Below are positions 34,197-44,839 of a DNA stretch of 64,000 nt, piece by piece. The stretch spans positions 1 to 64,000 of the forward strand of contig JALNQF010000218.1 in NCBI GenBank assembly GCA_028456385.1, given 5' to 3'. The position numbers were made by a program, and so were the translations under genes. The number at the start of each line of letters is the position of its first letter. Within the stretch, counting starts at the first letter, position 1. Source of the stretch: Ophiosphaerella korrae. Taxonomy: Eukaryota; Ascomycota; Dothideomycetes; Pleosporales; Phaeosphaeriaceae. Below the pieces are notes generated by a model that was given only the letters and a program-made list of their open reading frames with translations, was not told where the DNA came from and did no database searches.

Positions 34197-35977
34197 ATGC
34201 CAGAATTCAAAGACCGTCAACTCATCACCGACCCACAGAAAGTCTTTCACTTCACTGATCTTCAACGGCTGAAGCCCACTCGCGTGAATGATCCATATGA
34301 ATACCAACATGGCTGGGGAAACCGTCACCAATCTGAGCTCATCCCAGGGACACTTCCTATTGCGCAAAACAACCCTCAGGAAGTCCGATTCGGCCTATAC
34401 ACCGAAGGCATAACATACTCAGCATTTGCTGCCCCACGCGCACATAATTTCAGTACTTACATGTACCGCTGTCGACCGGCAGCTGCTCATAGTATGCCTC
34501 GTTACATCACTTATTTTTATGTACTTCTAACATGAATAGACGGCTATATCCCAGTTGAATCGAAGTCAAACATTCAGAATTGTTTCCTCTCAATTAACTC
34601 AAAAGTTGCAACACTTCCCGAACAAGCAGAATGGAGACCATTCCCATTACCAAAACCAGAAGAGAAGATCGATTTTGTTGATGGCCTTCACACCCTTGCG
34701 GGTAGCGGGGACCCAAATATTCGAGAAGGTCTCGCACTCTACGTCTATATGATCAACTCTGACATGGAACGACGCGCATTTTGCAATACAGATGGCGATT
34801 TTCTCATCTGCCCGCAACTCGGTAGCCTAGACATCAAGACAGAGATGGGGAAAATCTACCTTCAACCAGGCGAGATTTGTGTGATTCAGAGAGGGGTCAG
34901 ATTTTGCTTAAACCTTGGCCTGGATACCAAAGAGGCGCGGGGTTACATTACGGAAGTGTGGGGATCTATGTGGGAGCTCCCTGACCTCGGCCCCCTAGGA
35001 GGCCATGGTCTAGCTAACCCTCGCGACTTCCTTTTCCCAGTGGCCGCCATTGATGGAGAGCTACATGTAGACTGGAAAATTGTCAGCAAGACTAATGGAC
35101 GGCTCGTAGCAATTCAACAGGACCACAGTCCCTTTGATCTAGTCGCCTGGCACGGCAATGTCGTTCCCTACAAATACGATCTCACCAAATTTTCGTCACA
35201 GAACAGCACATCTATCGATCATACTGACCCATCTATATTTACAGTTCTCACTGCAAAGTCACGAGACCCCATGACCCCTCTCGCGGACTTCCTCTGGTTT
35301 GGCCCTCGATGGGACGTGGCAACAAACACTTTTCGGCTGCCTTATTTCCACCGTAACTCTGCTTCCGAGTTTTTGGCATGTATCTATGGGCGGGGTCTTG
35401 GGCGTAGCGATGATTTTCAACCAGGTGGTGGTAGTTTTGAAGGAGGACATACACCACACGGTGGCTTCCACGAAGGATATCAACACGGGATGCGGATTCA
35501 CGAGGGCCAGCCCGAGAAGATCCTCACCGGTAGGAAAGGTCCCGGTTACCCAAAAGCAGGACTAACGAGAACAGATCAACTGACCATCATGGTTGAATCC
35601 AGTCGTTTGTTCCTCTTCACTGAATATGCCCGCAAAGGCTGTGGTGTCATTGAAGAGCATGGAACTGACTATAAAGTGTGGGAAGCTCTTCCGGTGAGTC
35701 TACCCCGAAGCGAAGAATTGACCATATATGTGCTGACGCAAGATAGGATCGATTCTCTGCAAACAAGCGAGCGCAGGAACTCCTTGCTCGAGTCAAGGAT
35801 GACAAGCTTGCGGAAAAGCGAAGACTTGCTCCTTATTACTTTGGCGGCTTCGCACATGGCGCAAATACAAGCGATATAGAGGGCGTGCATTCAGCAGAAT
35901 TGCAGCAGTACATGCATCACGGTACTCAGGCTAGCAATGTCAATGGCACGAACAGCACAAATGGTGCTACAGCGTGA
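34197..35977 (+). CDS. Homogentisate 1,2-dioxygenase-like ring-cleavage enzyme, 559 aa
   Basis: Exons 34197-34491, 34540-35693 and 35747-35977 sum to 1680 nt. The N-terminal half matches the family (HGWGNRHQSELIPGTLP, EVRFGLYTEGITYSAFAAPR, GDFLICPQLGSLDI, QPGEICVIQRGVRF). The metal site is conserved: HRNSASEF supplies the first His and the Glu, and TPHG the second His. Homogentisate dioxygenase opens homogentisate to maleylacetoacetate in Tyr/Phe breakdown. This copy is about 100 residues longer than usual, diverges around the active site (SASEFLACIYG instead of CMSEFMG) and has an extra C-terminal tail rich in Asn, Gly and Thr. It is not beside fumarylacetoacetase or maleylacetoacetate isomerase, its normal partners. 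A different dihydroxy-aromatic substrate is therefore likely (inference). The third-exon acceptor is GATAG at 35746, the only one that opens the long coding tail. Confidence 0.85.
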
Positions 35978-36154
35978 TCGCTTGCACGAGTATTCTAGTT
36001 TTTCAAACGACTTTATCAATGAAAGGAGATATTAATTTTTGATCGCGCTCTCCACGTAGTTTTACGCATTATATTCTTCTATTCATCATCACTACCTGTG
36101 TCCTGAAAGATTGTAATCAACGTCTGTGCGTATACACTTCTGAACTACCAGCGA

Positions 36155-36173
36155 CCCCACAACCCATGTGGGG
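36155..36173. promoter_or_regulatory. Perfect inverted CCCCACA repeat upstream of the CaiB-type gene
   Basis: CCCCACA (36155-36161), a 5 nt spacer, then TGTGGGG (36167-36173), 75 bp before the ATG at 36248. The arrangement suggests a dimeric or paired C2H2 binding site. GTGGGG also fits the CreA carbon-repression consensus SYGGRG, so CreA is an alternative. Confidence 0.55.
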
Positions 36174-36247
36174 CTGAACACCCGTCTATTCATGTTTACC
36201 CTTTTAACAATGATGTTGATAAAAGTTTTCATGATGTTAATACCACC

Positions 36248-37796
36248 ATGAATTCTCTTGGAGCCCTATTGAGGGCAACACCGCGGACGAAATCGTTGTG
36301 CTTCACTAGCCGGCTACTCAGACCGGCGAGGAGCATTACGACAAAGGACAATTTGGCAAATGAGAAACTTCCGCTCTCTGGGATTAGAGTCTTGGATATG
36401 ACCAGGGTTCTTGCAGGGGTAGGATTGTTGTTGTATAGTCTGTTGCAACGCTGATTTCTAATAGCCTTACTGCACACAAATTCTAGGCGACCTTGGGTAT
36501 AGATATCTGTTTTAACTTTACCGCGAGAGCTGACAGATAGACTAGTGCTGAAATTATCAAAATTGAACACCCAACTAGAGGTGATGATACACGATCGTGG
36601 GGCCCGCCCGATCTTGCTTACACTGATGGAGTTGAGCGGTCATTTCCTGGCGAGAGTGCTTACTATCTTTCTGTAACTCTCACATCCAATCATGTTCTAA
36701 CTCCTTTCCTAATGTTGATATAGGTGAATCGCAACAAGAAATCGCTCGGATTGTCCTTTAACAAGCCCATAGGTATTTCAATTCTACACAAGCTTGTTCA
36801 GAAATGCGATGTCCTTGTAGAAAACTATCTTCCCGGCTCGTTAGAGAAATACCATCTCGACTATGCCACAATATCGAAACTAAATCCTTCCCTCATCTAT
36901 GCTTCGGTTACGGGCTACGGCCAAACAGGACCGTACAGTGACCGAGCAGGATATGACGTTATGGTGGAGGCTGAGATGGGATTAATGCACATCACTGGTG
37001 AGAGAGACCGACCACCAGTGAAAGTAGGAGTTGCAGTTACCGACATTTCAACGGGAATGTACACAGCTATTGGTGTATTAGCTGCGTTGTATTCGCGAAG
37101 GGATACTGGTTTAGGGCAATGGATCGATGCGAGTTTGAGTGATTGTCAAGTCGCTGGTCTGGCAAACATTGCCAGTAGTTGTCTTGTTACTGGGAAGAAA
37201 GACAGTGGGCGGTGGGGAACAGCTCATGGTAAGATAAGGCTTGTAACATTTATCACAGATACCTGAAAAACCAGACTAACAACATGACAGCAACGGTCGT
37301 GCCGTATCGTGCCTACAGAACAAAAGATACAAACATCGCTGTCGGCGGCTGTAATGACAAACTTTATGGCATATTATGTAACAAATTAGGCAAACCGGAA
37401 TGGCAAACCGATGCACGATTCATCACGAACGCTCTACGTGTCAAGCACCGAGACGTTCTTGACGCCATGATCGAAACAGAGCTTCAACTCCGTACAACAC
37501 AAGATTGGCTCGAGATCTTTGAGGGAAGCGGTATGCCGTACGCGGCTGTCAATGACATTCAGGGCACGATTAATCATGAACATGTGTTGGCGCGAAACAT
37601 GATTGAGGAGGTTGAGCACCCAGCCTGTGGGAAAGTGAAATTGGTAAACCATCCGGTGAAGTATTCGAAGATTGAACCAAGGATAAGGACCCCGCCGCCA
37701 ATGTTAGGAGAGCATACAGGCGAGGTACTGAGGGAATTATTGGGGTTTGGGGAAGGCGAGATCCGTGGGTTGAAGGAGGACAAGACGGTCGCGTAG
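36248..37796 (+). CDS. Family III (CaiB/BaiF) CoA-transferase, mitochondrial, 446 aa
   Basis: Exons 36248-36418, 36465-36496 (32 nt), 36546-36672, 36724-37228 and 37291-37796 sum to 1341 nt. The spliced frame reads LSGIRVLDMTRVLAGPYCTQ then [26 protein letters not shown], typical of the family. Further motifs are NRNKKSL, LVENYLPGSLEKY, SVTGYGQTGPY, AGYDVMVEAEMG and TDISTGMYTAIGVLAAL, the stretch expected to hold the catalytic Asp. The C-terminal part has GMPYAAVNDIQ. The first 33 residues are Arg/Ser/Thr-rich with no acids, a good mitochondrial presequence. Closest in character to succinyl-CoA:glutarate CoA-transferase (SUGCT), which activates dicarboxylic acids such as glutarate. A dicarboxylate substrate fits the neighbouring 2-oxodicarboxylate carrier. 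An inverted CCCCACA pair lies 75 bp upstream. Confidence 0.9.
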
Positions 37797-37944
37797 CAGT
37801 ATAATTATCTGGAACTCATAGAATTCTCTGAATATAACGCCGGTAGTCTGTACGAGCCTGGAGCCCAGTGCCTGTTACTGCTTTGTGACTTCCATACGTT
37901 TTCCATTTTGAGATATGCACGTCTCTCCTATCCGTTTTTGGACA

Positions 37945-38008
37945 CCCCACATCCAAATTCATGATGGCATGATCGCCGCTAGCCCCACATGCGCTAATGC
38001 ACCCCACA
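37945..38008. promoter_or_regulatory. Three CCCCACA heptamers upstream of the carrier gene
   Basis: Direct copies at 37945-37951, 37983-37989 and 38002-38008, all on the plus strand and 209-272 bp before the carrier ATG (38217). Three copies in 64 bp is the densest occurrence in the window. Confidence 0.55.
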
Positions 38009-38216
38009 AACGTCCCGGCAAGCAATCCATGCCTTTGAATATTTGAATACTCGGCAAAATGTAGCCAAAGAGGCATTGAGCATGTGGCTGCAATATGGGA
38101 GGCACATTTCATAGGACAAAACGCAAGTTAAGCTCGAGTGGGGAGGTTAAATTGTGATACAATCTACTTTCACAATGTAGCATGTTGATGCGTGAACACA
38201 AAATTGACGAGAAGAA

Positions 38217-39306
38217 ATGACTACAGAAAATGCTGGTGATATGGGGGCAAAGGTGGAGAGTGTGAGGAGAATGCCCTTTCGATATCAGTTCGCTGCTGGG
38301 GCTGTGGCTGGAATATCAGAAGTAGAGCTGCTTTCATCTGAAATGGGGCTCGAGCTGACTCGGTGATAGATACTGATCATGTGAGATAACTTGCTGCCAT
38401 GCAGGTAATTCGTTGCTGAGAATGGAGAAAGGTACCCGCTTGATGTAGTGAAAACAAGGATTCAACTACAGCATGGAAAGACAGTAGGCAATGAAGGTTA
38501 CAGCGGCGTACTCGACTGTTTCCGCAAAATCCTTCGCCATGAGGGCGTACGGAGACTGTATCGTGGTATCACTGCTCCAATTCTGATGGAAGTACCCAAG
38601 CGGTCAGCATCTCCCCATCTTATTCAATTGCCATACCTGACACATACTCAGGGCGATTAAATTCTCGGCAAACGACTCCTTTAGCTCCTTCTACCAACGC
38701 ATCCTCGCTACGCCCGCACAGACGCAGTCAATGGCGGTCATCACTGGCGCAAGTGCGGGAGCTACCGAGTCGCTTGTTGTTGTGCCCTTTGAATTGCTCA
38801 AGATTCGCTTGCAGGATAGATCATCTGCCTCACGGTATACGGGTATATTCGACTGTCTGGCCAAAGTAGTGCGGTATGAAGGCCCACTCGCACTCTACAA
38901 CGGCTTCGAAGCTACGTTGTGGAGACACATCGTTTGGAACGCAGGGTATTTTGGCTGCATCTTTCAGGTCCGCGCGCAGCTGCCGAATCCAGCAGCTTCA
39001 TCCAGTCTAGCGAGACAAAAGATGGTCAACGACCTCACAGCCGGATTTGTAGGTGGTGTTGTTGGAACAACATTCAATACGCCACTCGATGTGGTCAAGA
39101 GTCGCATACAAAGCGTTGCAAAGGTAGCAGGTGCAAAACAAAAGTATGCCTGGGCGTGGCCGAGCTTGGTTGTGATTGCCAGGGAGGAGGGTTTGAGAGC
39201 TCTTTACAAGGGCTATGTGGCCAAGATACTGCGATTTGGGCCTGGAGGTGGTGTTTTGCTTGTGGTCTACTCGGCAGTACTGGATATGTTTACGACAGTG
39301 CGGTAG
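38217..39306 (+). CDS. Mitochondrial 2-oxodicarboxylate carrier, 313 aa, with an 11 nt micro-exon
   Basis: Exons 38217-38321, 38370-38380 (11 nt), 38432-38602 and 38652-39306 sum to 942 nt. Three tandem carrier repeats are present, with signatures YPLDVVKTRIQ, PFELLKIRLQ and PLDVVKSRIQ, and the DCFRKILRHEGVRRLYRG type loops. The micro-exon supplies ILI plus two bases of the next Met, so that GAVAGISE-ILIM-YPLDVVKTR is continuous and matches the conserved end of helix 1. Family members (yeast Odc1/Odc2) exchange 2-oxoadipate, 2-oxoglutarate and related C5-C7 dicarboxylates across the inner mitochondrial membrane. Here it could move pathway dicarboxylates into the matrix, where the presequence-bearing enzymes of the cluster would act. 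Three CCCCACA copies lie upstream. Confidence 0.9.
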
Positions 39307-40138
39307 GTAAATTTGTCAGTGTTCACCGGGTCTATTTCTGAGGCCGAGATGTGTGTGATACAATGATACCTTGCTGTATATCTCGCGTTTTTTGATCCGT
39401 GATAGCTGGGGTAGGGTGAGCGACACCGTATTGCCCATTTGCAAGCGTTGTCGTAAGTGGAATTAATTGAAGATAAGACTGGTAGAATGCTCCTGTAATA
39501 TATTTGTTGGACGAACGAGACGAGTGGTAATTCGTTGTGGTGATTCGTCTAGATACAGCAAGCTGGTGACGCCCCACATGCATCGCGTTCCGGGGCTGAC
39601 ATTGGATGCATGCTTGGAAAGCCTTTGATCCGTCGTCGGTGTTGTTTGGCCATTGTAGACGGGTTCCTACACGGGCTCCTACACGGGCTCCATGTTTTCC
39701 TGAGAGGCGTCATGGTGGTTTGAGCATATCTGCCTTTGATCAGGGGAGGGGCGGGATAGCTGCAAGCGTGGTGTGGCCTTTGTGCAGTGGCTGCCTCAAG
39801 GAGCAATGATGCGCATCAAAAAGACCAGCAGGCTGGAGTCGAACATGTAGATATGCGGGCGCCGCAATTTGCAGCGGTAAGCTGCAGGTTTATATGCTTT
39901 CTGTAGATGAAGGTTGAGTAAAGGGAGGAGCAATCCCGGCCTACACTGGCCGAGCCGAGTCATGGTCCTGCGCCCTTCCCCCGCTCCGATCGCTTGGCTG
40001 CCCGTGGCTGCAAGAGACACCAGACTCGACCCTCTGGCCACTGTTCACTGTCACTTGTCCAGACTCTGCGACGACGCGACACGGATGCCAGTGTGTTGAA
40101 GCGAGACCGTGACCAAGCTTGCGTAACAAAACCACGCC
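39307..40138. promoter_or_regulatory. Upstream region of the regulator gene
   Basis: An 832 bp gap with one CCCCACA (39572-39578), which would allow self-regulation of the C2H2 factor. A small tandem duplication of a 12-mer around CTACACGGGCTC lies at 39667-39691. Otherwise nothing recognised. Confidence 0.4.
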
Positions 40139-43117
40139 ATGGCGCTCAAGCAATGCAGCATGTGCGACCGGACATTCACTAAGCTGGTATAGCAGCCATG
40201 AGCAAAACCTTGCACGGCTAACGCTGACGTGAATCCAGGAACATGTAAAGAGGCACGAGAGGTCGCGTATGCATATGGTGTCTTGCCCAAGCACTGTGGC
40301 TACTGACAGGCGATAGACACACGTGAAAGACCGTATGAATGCCCGACATGCAAAAAGCACTTTTCCAGAAGGTGAGACTAAGATCCAAGCTGCCAAAGAT
40401 CCTTTCCAACCCCTAAGCGCAGCGACGTCTTGTTCCGCCACTGCAAAGGCCATGCGCAAACTGCGCTGAACCGCATCAAGAACAACGAGCCGCCAAACCA
40501 CCAGGAACAGCAATTTGCAGACAACACTCCGATTGCAGCCCCAACGCCACAGAACCGACATCACCCGAGCTTGTCCCCCATGTCCAGAAGAAGAGAGCCA
40601 CAACTTCCGCAGCCCGCCGGCGAGGGCCAATTCACTCACCTTTCCCCCCCTTCACAGTCTAGGCCATCACTCAGGACCCAGACAAACTCGCCTGGCGAAG
40701 ACAGGATTGAAGCACTCATCAATGCAGCGCAACATTTAGAGCCCTCAGCAGACACCCCTTGGCGCTCCCCGTCCCCCATGATTCTTGCCCGTTCTGAAAC
40801 AAGTCACATGCTGGGCCGCCATTCTAGCGACACCATGGGGCCACCAATCGACCCAGCAATTGATGTTCTGTCGTTTTCTCCTGCTGGACATGTTTCAAGC
40901 CTAGATCAATGGGCGTTTGAGTTGGTGCAAAGCAACAATCCGGTGCCAAACCGCACACCAGCCGATGCTTTACAAACATGGCTTTTCCCCTTGGAGAGTG
41001 ATATCCAAACGCCGCATGCTTCACATCACATGGCTGTGGACGGCTTCTTTGAAAACGATGCCTTTCGTACTCTTGCCGAAAATCAGGCCAGTCCGTCTGG
41101 CAGCAGCGCATCAATAGCTAGTAGAGTGCCACGAGAGCGATTTCAAAGAGTCCAAAGCTGCTGGCCGTCCCGCGACCGAAAGTCCTCGCGGCTTATGCAA
41201 GATTTATGGCAGAGCCTGATCTCGTGCGACTGTAACAATATACTCTCAGAGATACCCTCTGGTGTTGTTGAAACGCCTATAAGCGAACGCGAGCGAAAGA
41301 ACTCACGCTGGGGTCTAGACGAGGAGTGTAGAACTTTACTTCAAGGTGCTCTACATAATGCGCCAGCACGATCAGAGTCGTATGGTGATACAGCATCCTC
41401 CAGCGGCGACACTGCGGCTAGCCCAAGCGTGGAAGGCATTCAGTTCCCCCCTGCCGAGATCCTCGACATCGCTTTGGAGATGTATTTGTACTACTTTCAC
41501 CCCACTCTTCCAATTATCCACATTCCGTCATTTTCAGCTAAAAATGCGCCTCGAGCACTGTTGCTTTGTATGTGCCTTATAGGTCTCAGCATTCTAGGTA
41601 CAGCGGGGGCTGCCAAATTCGTCACAAGAACATTTCCAACTGTTCTCCAGATGGCTCTCGCGGAGCTTCAGACATTATCGTCATCCAATCACCCACCACA
41701 TAGGCAAATGCGCATTATTGCGACTAGTCTACTGGCACTAAATCTTGCCTCCATTACAGGAGTAGGTCAAAAGTTGGGTATACGGGCATGAGCTAAAGTT
41801 TGGCAGAGGAAAAGCCGAATCGCACAAGCAGAAAAGCTCTATTCGGAACTCATAACTGTATGCCTCCTCCGTTCGTGACGATTTGAGCCACCGCTAATGA
41901 TATCAGCACGCGCAACGCCAGGGCCTCTTTTCTGCCAACGAGGGCGCTAATCTAGACTCGCTTTTGGATGATATTATCGACATCGAGATGAAGTGGAGAT
42001 CCTGGGCGAAGGTTGAATGTGCTAAGCGGTAAGTAGTAAAGTCGTATTGTAGTAGTTGACACTAACATGAACAAGCATCATCTTTGGCCTGATTGAAGCT
42101 GACTGCTGGTGGGCAGGCTATCTCTCCACAGCGCCTCTGATCCGTCCAGACACGGTCCAAATTCTGCCACCATCTGACTACAGCCTCTATCACGTGAACT
42201 CGTCCATGAAATGGGTTCATCTTGTGCAACGTGGGACAAGGATACAATCCCACAGAATCACACCATCCTTTCATCCCACGCCAGGATTGAAGCTTGACTC
42301 CTCGAGCTTTCGGAGCTTGCTGACCCTATTGCTACTCCGAATCTACGAGTCAAACGACCGTCTTGCAAACACCACTGGGCCACAAAGGCAACTAGAACCC
42401 TGGCGGAGTTACGCTGAAGATCCGCGCAGCCGCGAGATTCTTCCTCTCTTAGTGAATTTATCATCGTCGTCTATTGATGCACTTCGAACTGCAGACTTGA
42501 ACTCTGCTGTACTGTGGCATGCCTCATGCATGGTTCTTGGTGCTAATATGCGATTTTTCGAGCTGGCCGCTGGCAGATCTGGGCCAGAACCTGCAGTTAG
42601 TGCACTGGAAGACATTTCAGCATGGTCCCAAACTCCATCTGCGCGGCGGTCCGTGCTTCACGCTGCACATATATATAAGCTGTTGTTCGATCGGAAAGTC
42701 TCAGATATTGTCAATCCGCACAGTGTCGTTGCTTTATTTCACGCTGCACTGGTACTGGGCCTATACATCTTCACGCTACCGCCTATTGCTTGCGGCATCA
42801 ACGAGAGTTGTATCGAGCTGCTCGAAATAGTGGATTGGACATCTGTCGGCCAGTTAGGGCTTTTTGGCACAGCACAGGCCTCTAATGGCTTCGGCGAGGC
42901 GTCTATGATTGTTAGGTTCATCTGCAACGGCGGGCCCTTTAGCATTACCGGTATTGTCCTAGAAGGTGGTTATCTAGCAGCACGCAGAACGCTACTACAT
43001 TGTGCGGACCTCATGGAAGGCATGGGCCGCTGGAGGAGCCGAACTTTTTCGCAAATTTTACACATTATGAGCGACGACCTCACGGATTACGATGGACCCG
43101 AGAATGATGACGCATGA
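40139..43117 (+). CDS. C2H2 / fungal_trans transcription factor, about 909 codons with an in-frame TGA at codon 500
   Basis: Exons 40139-40186, 40239-40266, 40317-40371, 40423-41857, 41907-42028 and 42076-43117 sum to 2730 nt with all phases consistent. Two adjacent C2H2 fingers open the protein: CSMCDRTFTKLEHVKRH-x3-H and CPTCKKHFSRSDVLFRH-x3-H, a pairing typical of CCCC/GGGG-binding fungal factors. A long Ser/Pro/Gln-rich linker follows. From about residue 430 comes the fungal-specific transcription factor domain (ILDIALEMYLYYFHPTLPIIHIPSF), helical to the C-terminus. The frame is interrupted once, by TGA at 41789-41791, yet the same frame continues with good coding sequence (AKVWQRKSRIAQAEKLYSEL) for over 400 codons. 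Either this is a nonsense mutation that truncates the regulator, or a 33 nt intron (41767-41799) removes it, which would be abnormally short. It sits centrally in the cluster and is its likely regulator. Confidence 0.83.
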
Positions 43118-43359
43118 CGGTTACAATCCTCTTCTCCATGCTTGTCACTTCAACAGTTACAAGCTCTATGGGGAAGGGGATGATGAACCCGTCTTTGCCG
43201 GCGAATTCTGCTTGTTCTGCTATGCATTTTAGCAAATGGTGGCGTTTTCAGAGTATTAAATCAGGAAGTAAATGGCCTCTAGGCCTGCACATATAAGCTT
43301 GCATAATATCAGTTTGAGCAAGTCAGCAACTACCAGAAGCAACATAGTTTCCCTGAATT

Positions 43360-44470
43360 TCAAAAGTCCCACGTTCCATCGTCTTTCTTCTTCGCTTTGT
43401 CCTCATAACCCTTTGGTAAGGTCCCGCCAATGTGCAAATATATACTGCTGCCATCCCTATCCTTACATCTCTCATCTGCAGCTGCATTTTCCCAGATCTT
43501 CATGGCTGCGAGGGCCATACTCGGCTCTATGCCAACTTGTTTTGCAACGTCAATCCCTAAACCCAGGTCCTTTAGCATCATCTGAGTCTTGAACCCCGGC
43601 CTGTATCCGCTGTTACTGGGCACCCAAAACTCAGTCTGGACATTTGGGATCGGCATGACGTGATCACACATCCAGCTCTGGCCCGTGGAGCTCCTGATGA
43701 CGGAATATAATGCAGAGGGGTCAAGACCATGTTTGACGCCTATTGCAAGTGCTTCAGCTGTAGCGAGCAGGATGGTTCCAGATAGGTAATTGTTTGTTAT
43801 CTTTGCGGTAAGGCCGGCACCGAGGTCATTCAAGTAGAAAAATCTAGAAGGGGAGCCGATCATGGACAGGGTGTTTGAGAGATGGAGCGAGTTGGAAGAG
43901 CCAGATGGCGGTGAGTGTCCGATGAGCATCGAAAGGGTACCTTGTTCCGCTGCTGGAACGCCACCCTAGAACTTTTTAGCCGGATTATTTTGTATATGAA
44001 GGATGGGGTGCTGCATACAGATACTGGCGCGTCAATATACGTCCCTAAGCCTGCAAGCCGTTGACCTACGACCTTGGTTGTGTCAACATCAATTGTGCTA
44101 CATTCCAGCATTAACCGATTTGGATTTGGAAGTGCTGCAATAACTCCGGTCTTGTCGTCTAGATATATAGCTCTAACATCTTCAGCGCTAGGGACAATTG
44201 AGATCACGACGTCCGAGTGCTCAGCGGCTGCCCGTGCTGTCGCTACAATATCAATAGGGCCGAGGGAACTGAACTCATTTTTGAAGCGGTTGCATGCCGA
44301 AACATTGATGTCATTTATATACAATGTGCACTGTGGAGACATTTTCTTTCTAACGTTCATGGCCATCGCGTAGCCCATAGCCCCGAGGCCTGAGGCTAAT
44401 TAGCGGTGTCAATTAGCGTCAAATGAATGAACTACACACCAATAAAAGCAAACTTATCATTGTTCTCCAT
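43360..44470 (-). CDS. 3-hydroxyisobutyrate dehydrogenase-like enzyme, 335 aa
   Basis: Exons 44470-44440 (31 nt), 44389-44019 and 43965-43360 sum to 1008 nt. The spliced N-terminus reads FAFIGLGAMGYAMAMN, the NAD(P)-binding GxGxMG motif. DAPVSGGVPAAEQGTLSML (substrate loop) and GLTAKITNNYLSG with the catalytic Lys follow, and the C-terminal domain ends GTLPKGYEDKAKKKDDGTWDF as in fungal members. The family oxidises 3-hydroxyisobutyrate (valine breakdown) or similar beta-hydroxyacids to semialdehydes. No mitochondrial presequence is visible, so it is probably cytosolic, unlike the canonical valine-pathway enzyme. Its substrate within this cluster is unknown. It is divergent from the gene at 44840, with CCCCACA between them. 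Confidence 0.9.
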
Positions 44471-44839
44471 AATCAGGTGATTATATATTCAAAACCGATA
44501 ATGGGATACGTGATATGTTATCTTGATATCGCTACTCCTTGTTGGATGTGGCCTATCGACTAAGGTAGTACCTGTCTAAGAAGTTAGCTTCACAAAGCTG
44601 CCCCACATTGTTCCCCTCATTCCCGTACTACCCCAAATCACCTTTGGGGTCATGGAAAGTCTTGGTGATGGCGCGGCAGCCAGTAGATGGAGCTTTATAT
44701 ATCACTTCATTTGTTATGGGCTGATGATTGGATTTCCAGGAGAATAAGACGGAGACTGCGCGCCTTGGAGCAGTGACCCTTTTGAGTGGTATGTTGGGTG
44801 CCCACCGTGCCCATTCTTTTACAACAAGGCCTTAACAAT
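44471..44839. promoter_or_regulatory. Bidirectional upstream region with CCCCACA
   Basis: A 369 bp gap between divergent ATGs. CCCCACA at 44601-44607; 39 bp further is ACCCCAAATCACCTTTGGGG, an imperfect inverted repeat at 44633-44652. Confidence 0.5.

Noticed and set aside
40187..40422. Regulator starting only at 40423, without zinc fingers
   Set aside because: Short upstream exons assemble two perfect C2H2 fingers with consistent phases, so the gene starts at 40139.
42243..42464. Antisense frames across the regulator and thiolase genes (for example 31124-31591 minus)
   Set aside because: Opposite-strand shadows of well-supported genes.
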